Assembly (NCBI GenBank): GCA_016717105.1
Contig: JADKGF010000054.1
Span: 1-64,000, forward strand
Source of the DNA: Saprospiraceae bacterium
Lineage (GTDB): Bacteria; Bacteroidota; Bacteroidia; Chitinophagales; Saprospiraceae
Direction: 5' to 3'
DNA: 64,000 nucleotides
Below are positions 57,798 through 64,000 of this stretch, one piece after another. The position numbers and the translations under genes are program-made. Numbering within the stretch: the stretch's first letter is position 1; each line of letters opens with the position of its first letter. Below the pieces are notes generated by a model. The model was not told the origin of the DNA, did no database searches, and saw only the letters and a list, made by a program, of their open reading frames with translations.

Positions 57798-58769
57798 ATG
57801 TCGAACTCAGCATTTATTGGTAATAATCTGGATATAGCAGCTACACTCCTTCAAAAAGGAGAAGCCGTAGCGATCCCAACAGAAACAGTGTATGGACTTG
57901 CAGCCAATGCACTGAATGTCAAAGCTGTTGCAAAAATATTTCAAATAAAGAACAGACCGAGTTTTGATCCATTAATCATTCATTTAGCATCTTTTGAACA
58001 AGCCAAAGAATATGTAACGGAAGTTCCTGAAGTTTTTGGAATTTTGGCTAAGAAATTTACACCAGGTCCGCTTACTTTTTTGATGAAAAAGAAGCTCAAT
58101 ATTCCCGATCTGGTCACAGCTGGATCAGAATATGTAGCTGTACGAATCCCAGCACATGATGTAACGAGAGCCTTATTAGAAAAACTGGACTTCCCATTAG
58201 CGGCACCAAGTGCAAATCCATTTGGGTATATCAGCCCTACTACTGCACAGCACGTTGCAGACCAATTGGGCCACAAAATATATTATATCCTAGATGGTGG
58301 TCCGTGTGATGTAGGTCTTGAAAGTACTATCATAGGTATGAATGACCAAGGAGAAGTAGAAGTGCTACGCAAAGGTGGCCTTTCTATAGAAAGCCTGACT
58401 GCAGAGATTGGAGATATCAAGATAAGAGATATTTCTACATCAAATCCTGAAGCACCAGGAATGTTAACAAGCCATTATGCGCCCAAAGTACCACTGATCC
58501 TAGGAAATATTCACGAATTAGCCAAAACCGGCAATCTCGAAAGAACAGGTATTATAGCCTTTAATCAATTTGTACAAGGTATTCCAGTAAAACACCAGAT
58601 TGTATTATCTCCATCTTCAAATTTTGGAGATGCCGCATTTCATCTTTTTGCAGGCATGAGATATCTAGATAGTTGTGATTTGGACGTGATATATGCGGAG
58701 TTAGTGCCAGATAGAGATTTGGGTATTGCGATAAATGATAGATTGAGAAGAGCTGCTCATCAAGAGTAG
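57798..58769 (+). CDS. L-threonylcarbamoyladenylate synthase, Sua5 type
   Basis: 323 residues. It makes threonylcarbamoyl-AMP, the donor for the t6A modification at A37 of ANN-decoding tRNAs. The YrdC domain (IPTETVYGLAANALN, KNRPSFDPLIIHL, PLAAPSANPFGYISPT) is followed by the linker SNPEAPGMLTSHYAPKVPL and the C-terminal Sua5 domain. This is the longer Sua5 form, not the YrdC-only form. Convergent with the phosphatase gene, 10 bp apart. Confidence 0.93.
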   Translation: MSNSAFIGNNLDIAATLLQKGEAVAIPTETVYGLAANALNVKAVAKIFQIKNRPSFDPLIIHLASFEQAKEYVTEVPEVFGILAKKFTPGPLTFLMKKKLNIPDLVTAGSEYVAVRIPAHDVTRALLEKLDFPLAAPSANPFGYISPTTAQHVADQLGHKIYYILDGGPCDVGLESTIIGMNDQGEVEVLRKGGLSIESLTAEIGDIKIRDISTSNPEAPGMLTSHYAPKVPLILGNIHELAKTGNLERTGIIAFNQFVQGIPVKHQIVLSPSSNFGDAAFHLFAGMRYLDSCDLDVIYAELVPDRDLGIAINDRLRRAAHQE

Positions 58770-58779
58770 TCTTTCTAAA

Positions 58780-59280
58780 TCAAAAATCCCCATAATACAC
58801 TTGAAAACAAGGAAGATTTAAGTCCTTGCGCCAGAGATCTACTACTTGATTTCTATCGTCTAGTACAAACTCAACGAAGTATTTTCCTTCTATCTGCGTG
58901 TCAAACATTTCCTTTTTAATCACTGCATCCTTTCTGTAATCACCAGCAGCTCGCATGAACAACAAATCATATTGGACATCGTATTTTTCTAACCATGAAA
59001 TAGTCTGGGTCTTGAAAGTATCTTCCCTACCTGAAGCAAGAATGATTTTGTATCCGAGCTCGTGGTAATTTTTTACGATGTTTACCACAGGCGTATTTGG
59101 TAAATCAGATTCGCATGTAGATGCATCAAATGGGCTACGTCCGTTCATAAGGGCAAGTGTGCCATCCAAGTCGCAGATGATGGCTTTGGGGAGCGATGGA
59201 TCTTGGGTGCGATAAACGGGATGTTTTTTTTCGTGTTTTTGTTCGTTTGAGATATCTTTTACTTCGTTCTGGTGGTGCAT
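58780..59280 (-). CDS. T4 Pnkp-like 3'-phosphatase domain protein (HAD family)
   Basis: 166 residues. A HAD phosphatase with the nucleophile and acid Asp37 and Asp39 in ICDLDGTLALMNGRSPFD, motif II SGRE (83-86) and a late DDRNQVVDLWR (141-151), ending CFQVYYGDF. This pattern, including NGRSPFD and DDR.QVV..WR, matches the 3'-phosphatase half of phage T4 polynucleotide kinase-phosphatase. No P-loop kinase domain is attached; the first 30 residues are a charged, probably disordered segment. Likely role: removal of 3'-phosphates from nucleic acids or a related small substrate. Confidence 0.82.
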   Translation of the reverse strand: MHHQNEVKDISNEQKHEKKHPVYRTQDPSLPKAIICDLDGTLALMNGRSPFDASTCESDLPNTPVVNIVKNYHELGYKIILASGREDTFKTQTISWLEKYDVQYDLLFMRAAGDYRKDAVIKKEMFDTQIEGKYFVEFVLDDRNQVVDLWRKDLNLPCFQVYYGDF

Positions 59281-59389
59281 ATGAGCTTGAAATTATTTAT
59301 TGATTCGCGTATAAAAGTATGAATAATTGTATATTATAAAGATGAAATATTTTGTATAAAAATTATTTTGTAAAATTGATTATTTTATC

Positions 59390-59397
59390 TATATTTG
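59390..59397 (+). promoter_or_regulatory. TAnnTTTG -7 box with -33 TTTG for the 59424 lipoprotein gene
   Basis: TATATTTG lies 26 bp before the ATG at 59424. A TTTG at 59367-59370 is 19 nt upstream, the expected -33 position. Confidence 0.6.
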
Positions 59398-59423
59398 TAT
59401 TCAATATCAAAATTATAAAGTTT

Positions 59424-59918
59424 ATGAAACGAAATCTTTTTAACTTGAATAAGGATTTAATAACTAACAAATTTAGAGCTTTTTGTATTGCAATATCCAC
59501 GCTATTATTCTTTTCTTCATGTTCTCATTTCAAATCAATTTCAGATAATAAAAAAATAGATGTCAGACTGGTAGGTACTTGGGTAGGAGAGGAAGAAGAT
59601 AAACAAGTTAAAGGAGTTGTAAAGAAATGGGAAATGCAAAGAGACAATACAGGAAAATTTCGGTTATTTTTTAAATTTACAGTTGAAGGAGAAGTTAGAG
59701 AAATCGTAGAAGATGGCACTTGGTGGATTGAAAATGGCTTGTTTTATGAGTACCACAATAGCTCCAAACTGACTGATACGTACAAGTATATTGTGATAAA
59801 TAGCGATTTGGTCAAGTTTGAAATGCAAAGTTCAGACGTTGATTTTAATTCTGATGAATATATTTTTTTAGATGCGAGAAAAGGCAGCAAGGAAGATAAA
59901 TCTAAGAATGGTAAATAA
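59424..59918 (+). CDS. Hypothetical lipoprotein (lipocalin-like)
   Basis: 164 residues from ATG 59424; a longer frame upstream lies across the promoter. A membrane-type segment ends in a lipobox (STLLFFSSC, Cys33). The mature part begins VRLVGTWVGEEED and holds WEMQRDNTGKFRLFFKF and DGTWWIENGLFYEYH, the GTW-type strands seen in lipocalin-like domains. The end is Lys/Glu/Ser-rich. I do not recognise a specific family. It stands alone. Confidence 0.7.
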   Translation: MKRNLFNLNKDLITNKFRAFCIAISTLLFFSSCSHFKSISDNKKIDVRLVGTWVGEEEDKQVKGVVKKWEMQRDNTGKFRLFFKFTVEGEVREIVEDGTWWIENGLFYEYHNSSKLTDTYKYIVINSDLVKFEMQSSDVDFNSDEYIFLDARKGSKEDKSKNGK

Positions 59919-59952
59919 CATATATTGCGTAAAAGTAGAATTACTTCTCTAT

Positions 59953-61287
59953 TCAGACCACTTCTGCAACAACAGACTCAAAGCTGTCATCCCAACGTAA
60001 TAGTTTTACATTAACGACGGTATTGACCAAAGTCTCATCTTTCGGAAGTGTGACTTTGATGTAATTGTCTGTAAAGCCGGTCATGATCTCGGTATCATGT
60101 GAATACTCCACAAGTACTGGTCTGACAGTACCTAGAAATGGTTCTGTAAAGGCAAGTTTCTTTTTATGAGACAAAATTCGCAGCTTTTCATTTCTTTCTC
60201 TGCGAACTTCCATAGGTACGATATCAGACATTTCTGCAGCAGGTGTATTGGCTCTTTCCGAATAGGTAAATACGTGCAGATAAGAAATATCCAATCCATT
60301 AATAAAGTGATAGGTATCCAAAAAGTCTTCTTCTGTTTCGCCAGGAAATCCGACTATAACATCTACACCGATACAACAATGCGGTATGACTTTTCTTATC
60401 CATTGTATGCGTTCTTCATACAACTCTCTGAGGTATCGTCGCCGCATGGCTTTCAGTACCTTATTGCTACCAGATTGGAGTGGAATATGAAAATGCGGAA
60501 CAAACTTATTTGAAGTAGAGACAAATGAAATTATTTCTTCGGTCAGTAAGTTGGGCTCGATGGAGGATATTCTGATTCTTTCTATGCCAACCACATTATC
60601 CAATTCATGTACTAAATCCACAAAAAGTGCTTCTTTTTTGGGTTTTAGACCTTCGATAACTTCGGTTCCATTGCCGAAATCACCTATATTCACACCAGTT
60701 AAAACGATTTCCTTAGCACCTTGATTGACAATTGCATTTGCATTAATCAGTACATTTTCGATAGTATCACTTCTAGAACTTCCTCTCGCTTGCGGTATGG
60801 TGCAAAATGTACATTTATAATCACAGCCATCCTGAATTTTCAAAAATGATCTGGTCCGATCTCCAAAAGAATACGAATCAATAAACGAATTGGCTTCTTT
60901 CACATCACCAGCGACGACCATGCCTTTGCCAGAAGTATTGGATAAGCCATCAATGTATTTGAGAATATTAAATTTTTCGGCAGCACCTAATACCAAGTCC
61001 ACACCTGGTATTTGGGCAATTTCTACTGGTTTCAGTTGCGCATAACATCCTACCACCACGATCCTAGCATCTGGAGCATATTTCAGTGCCCTACGGACCT
61101 CATATCTACACTTTTTATCTGCAAAATCAGTAACCGAACAAGTATTGAGCACATAAATATCCGCACCATCTTCAAATTCGACCACGCCATACCCTTTGTC
61201 TTCGAAAGAACGACGTATGCTGGAAGTCTCAGAAAAATTGAGCTTACAACCAAGTGTATGAAATGCTACCGTTTTTGGAGTGGCCAT
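59953..61287 (-). CDS. mtaB: tRNA t6A37 methylthiotransferase
   Basis: 444 residues. It converts t6A to ms2t6A at position 37 of tRNA. Two [4Fe-4S] clusters: the UPF0004 domain holds Cys14 (LGCKLN), Cys50 (NTCSVT) and Cys81 (VGCYAQ), and the radical SAM triad is Cys155, Cys159 and Cys162 (CDYKCTFC). IPLQSGSNKVLKAMRRRY follows and a TRAM-like end binds RNA. The absence of MiaB-type features and the LGCKLNFSE start favour MtaB. It begins 9 bp after the PBP gene stop, so it is probably co-transcribed. Confidence 0.92.
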   Translation of the reverse strand: MATPKTVAFHTLGCKLNFSETSSIRRSFEDKGYGVVEFEDGADIYVLNTCSVTDFADKKCRYEVRRALKYAPDARIVVVGCYAQLKPVEIAQIPGVDLVLGAAEKFNILKYIDGLSNTSGKGMVVAGDVKEANSFIDSYSFGDRTRSFLKIQDGCDYKCTFCTIPQARGSSRSDTIENVLINANAIVNQGAKEIVLTGVNIGDFGNGTEVIEGLKPKKEALFVDLVHELDNVVGIERIRISSIEPNLLTEEIISFVSTSNKFVPHFHIPLQSGSNKVLKAMRRRYLRELYEERIQWIRKVIPHCCIGVDVIVGFPGETEEDFLDTYHFINGLDISYLHVFTYSERANTPAAEMSDIVPMEVRRERNEKLRILSHKKKLAFTEPFLGTVRPVLVEYSHDTEIMTGFTDNYIKVTLPKDETLVNTVVNVKLLRWDDSFESVVAEVV

Positions 61288-61296
61288 AATAAAATT

Positions 61297-63984
61297 TTAT
61301 TCCTTTCCTTTTTTAGGCGGATCCTTTGGTTTTTCTTCCTGTTTTTTCTTATCGACAGGTTTGACTTCAGATGCTTTTGGTGGTTCAGGCTTTTTTACTT
61401 CAGGCACTTCTATGTCTTCAATTATACCACCTTCACCATCTGAATTTTCTTCGATTGGCTCTTCGACTTCTTCCGGAAACATCTCCTCAACCATTTCTCT
61501 CAGCCCACTGAATCCAGTTCTAAGCAAAGAATCTTTTAATGTGGAGTCTTTCATTACAGCATAATATTTATCAGGAGAAAAACCTAATCGCAAAGGACAA
61601 TTCATTTCTGCAATAATTTTCTCATTTTTCTTAAATTCCTCTTGAGTCAATTTTGCAAATTTTGGATCAATAGATAATTTGTACCAGAAATGACCCACAA
61701 TAGGCAGCGCCAATGCCGCACCACGACCATAATTCATACTTCTAAACCTAACTGCAGGACTAGGGCCGCCAACCCAAACACCGGTAACTAGGGTAGGATT
61801 GTATCCAATAAACCATCCGTCTGAGTGATTTTGAGTTGTCCCGGTTTTTCCAGCGAAATCACAATGTTTACAATATTGACTCTTTAAAGTATTGGCAGTG
61901 CCATAGATAACAACATGTTGCATCATCCTTGTCATGGTATATGCGGTCGTAGAGTCTATAACCTGAACGCGCTTTTCATCTTCTAATTGTTGTTCCAAGT
62001 CGAAAATAACATTACCATACCTATCTTCGATCTTTAAAACAGCCAATGGTTCAGTTCTATATCCGTTATTGGCAATGGTACTATATACTTTCATCATATC
62101 GAACAGCGATATCTCAGCGGCACCCAAACTAATTCCAAATTCTCTCGGAAGCGTAGAAGTTACACCCAGTTTTGTAGCCATGTCGATGGTCTTTTGGATG
62201 CCCACTTTTTCGATTACTTGGGCAGCTATCACATTTTCAGAATAAGTAAGACCAGCTGTCAAAGAGTAATATCCTCCATATTTATTGTCTGAATTTTTGG
62301 GTGACCAATCTTCAATTGTTATCTCTACATTATGAAAATACTTACAAGGACTGATTCCATCTTCTACGGCCGCAGCATATACAATAGGCTTAAATGTGGA
62401 TCCTACTTGCCGTTTGCTGAGATTGTGATCGTACTTGAAGTGCATAAAATCTATTCCTCCGACCCATGCTTTTACATAACCGTTCGTATGATCCATCGCC
62501 ATAAAACCAGTATTGAGCATGGTGAAATAATAACGCACACTATCTAAAGGTGTCAAAACCGTATCTTTTACGATAGGTGTATCAGCCCAACCGACTACTT
62601 TCATAGGGACTGCAACCTTGAAAATGGAATCAATCGTTTTTTCCGGAACTCCAGCTTCTTGAAGATTTTTGTATCTTTCACTTCTCTTGACCTGCTCATC
62701 TATCCACTTATCATCTCCCCAAGGTTTTTCATCTTTTACACCTTTCCAGTGTTTGTAAAATTCTTTCTGAATATAAGACATATGTTTATTGACAGATTCT
62801 TCAGCATGTTTTTGCATCCTACTATCTAATGTCGTATAAATTTTCAGTCCATCAGTATATATATTATAATTGCTTCCATCTTCTTTAGTAATATTTTTAA
62901 GTATTTTGGGCAATTCTTTCGTCCGTAGATATTCCCGAAAATAAGTACCTAGGCCTTCATTATTGCCTATATCTTCGTGGATCGAAGCACTTACAGGTTT
63001 AGCAATATACTTTTCATATTCTTTCTCATTGATGGCACCGTTATTAATCATTTTTGAAATAGTCTCCATTTCGGGATCATCAAATCTGAAGTCTTTGTTT
63101 TTTAGCATTTGACTCAATACCAGATCTCTTCTTTTCTTTGAGTTATTCGGATTTCGCGTTGGATCCAATGCCGTAGTAGCTTTGAGCATACCTATTAAGG
63201 TAGCTGCCTGGTCAGCGGTCAACTGTCTTGGCCTTTTATTATAAAAATACCTTGATGCTTCCTGGATACCAAATCTATTGCCACCAAATGGCACCGTATT
63301 TAAGTACATGGTCAGCAATTCTTCTTTATTATATAGCTTCTCCAATTTGATGGAGATAATATTTTCTTTGACTTTATTGATAAAAATGCTGATTCCAGGG
63401 ATGCCGTAATATTTGCGTGGAAAGAGATTTTTTGCCAATTGCTGGCTAAGGGTAGATCCTCCACCCAGACCGGAAGTATTGGTCGCTATACCTTTGAAAA
63501 CCCGAAGCCATGATCTGAGATCAATGCCACTGTGCTCAAAAAATCGTTTATCTTCAATGGCCAATAAAGCTGTAATCAAATATGGCGAAATGCTATCCAA
63601 TGCAATTGTCGTGCGGTTTTCGGTATAATATTTTCCGATCATTATGCCATCAGAACTGTATATCTCTGATGCATTTGCGGTTTCTATTTGCTTAAGTTCT
63701 TCAGTCGTGGGCAATTTACCAAATGCACCCATCCATGTGAGAAAAACAATGAAAAGCACTAGATAAATAACCCATTTTACACACCGATATATCCAAGAAA
63801 TTATTTTGGATTCTCTTGGATTTTTGGTCGAATAAACTTGCCAAGCATGGGATACGGGATAGACAAAATTGTCCCATTTAGCAATGTACGGGGCTAAAAT
63901 ATTTTTTATTGGTTCGGTGATCGGATTTGTAACTTTTGCTAAAAAACCCTTAATACTACCTATTAATTCATTAAATTTAATCAT
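61297..63984 (-). CDS. Class A penicillin-binding protein (PBP1A-type)
   Basis: 895 residues. A bifunctional peptidoglycan synthase. A cytoplasmic N-terminus of ~65 residues leads to one membrane helix (67-88). The GT51 glycosyltransferase has Glu144 (AIEDKRFFEHSGID) and GGSTLSQQLAKN. The transpeptidase has Ser529-xx-Lys532 (GSTFKPIVYA), the SxN motif SEN at 582-584 and KTGT at 713-716. The tail after ~840 is rich in Glu, Pro and Lys and looks disordered. mtaB follows after 9 bp. The promoter region is at the window edge. Confidence 0.93.
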   Translation of the reverse strand: MIKFNELIGSIKGFLAKVTNPITEPIKNILAPYIAKWDNFVYPVSHAWQVYSTKNPRESKIISWIYRCVKWVIYLVLFIVFLTWMGAFGKLPTTEELKQIETANASEIYSSDGIMIGKYYTENRTTIALDSISPYLITALLAIEDKRFFEHSGIDLRSWLRVFKGIATNTSGLGGGSTLSQQLAKNLFPRKYYGIPGISIFINKVKENIISIKLEKLYNKEELLTMYLNTVPFGGNRFGIQEASRYFYNKRPRQLTADQAATLIGMLKATTALDPTRNPNNSKKRRDLVLSQMLKNKDFRFDDPEMETISKMINNGAINEKEYEKYIAKPVSASIHEDIGNNEGLGTYFREYLRTKELPKILKNITKEDGSNYNIYTDGLKIYTTLDSRMQKHAEESVNKHMSYIQKEFYKHWKGVKDEKPWGDDKWIDEQVKRSERYKNLQEAGVPEKTIDSIFKVAVPMKVVGWADTPIVKDTVLTPLDSVRYYFTMLNTGFMAMDHTNGYVKAWVGGIDFMHFKYDHNLSKRQVGSTFKPIVYAAAVEDGISPCKYFHNVEITIEDWSPKNSDNKYGGYYSLTAGLTYSENVIAAQVIEKVGIQKTIDMATKLGVTSTLPREFGISLGAAEISLFDMMKVYSTIANNGYRTEPLAVLKIEDRYGNVIFDLEQQLEDEKRVQVIDSTTAYTMTRMMQHVVIYGTANTLKSQYCKHCDFAGKTGTTQNHSDGWFIGYNPTLVTGVWVGGPSPAVRFRSMNYGRGAALALPIVGHFWYKLSIDPKFAKLTQEEFKKNEKIIAEMNCPLRLGFSPDKYYAVMKDSTLKDSLLRTGFSGLREMVEEMFPEEVEEPIEENSDGEGGIIEDIEVPEVKKPEPPKASEVKPVDKKKQEEKPKDPPKKGKE

Positions 63985-64000
63985 TCAAAAAGAGGATTGG

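Overview
The window looks like a low-GC chromosome segment from the phylum Bacteroidota, probably near the Saprospiria. I infer this from gene content, not from a database match. Secreted proteins carry type IX secretion (T9SS) sorting domains: type A at 1148, 2407, 38848 and 39225, and type B at 45921. Many genes start just after a TAnnTTTG box, the -7 element of Bacteroidota promoters. Start codons are mostly preceded by A-rich sequence rather than Shine-Dalgarno motifs. S4, S14 and L36 lack zinc-ribbon cysteines. I see no tRNA, rRNA, CRISPR array, insertion sequence or prophage.

Layout. 1-13666 is accessory: two decayed T9SS surface genes (minus strand), a secreted endonuclease I, a LytTR response regulator, a giant repeat surface protein and a LytS-type histidine kinase. 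13667-14560 has no gene. 14561-33038 is the str-S10-spc-alpha cluster in near-standard order: rpsL, rpsG, fusA, the run rpsJ to rplO, secY, map, infA, rpmJ, rpsM, rpsK, rpsD, rpoA, rplQ. tuf is missing after fusA and adk is missing between secY and map. truA follows. 33901-37014 is a minus-strand set of SMR transporter, exported LD-carboxypeptidase and exported MORN-caspase. 37135-43143 holds housekeeping and small secreted genes (DUF4920 lipoprotein, galM, two small T9SS proteins, a queD-like gene, glutathione peroxidase, holB) and an SdpI/SdpR pair. 43256-49826 holds a CBM9/DUF5916 protein and a large type-B T9SS protein. 49892-63984 is mainly translation and envelope: aspS, a broken DUF4143 ATPase beside a 22-bp repeat array, hisS-gatA, an MltD-like transglycosylase, sua5, a T4-Pnkp-like 3'-phosphatase, a lipoprotein, mtaB and a class A PBP.

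Sequence quality. Many genes carry one or two frameshifts or internal stops. Several sit in homopolymers, and two hit indispensable genes: rpsK (one extra A) and rpoA (in-frame TGA). Base-calling or consensus error explains most of these best, so I give the reconstructed gene extents. The surface-gene remnants at 1-2141 carry far more lesions and look truly decayed.

Most interesting: the exported caspase/LD-carboxypeptidase/SMR gene set; the phased 22-bp repeats whose first unit covers the -33 box of the ATPase promoter; the 7.2-kb surface gene with a ~1.1-kb internal period flanked by a matching kinase and regulator; the hairpin terminator between rpsD and rpoA; the rpoA in-frame TGA; and a secreted protein that is little more than a T9SS sorting domain.
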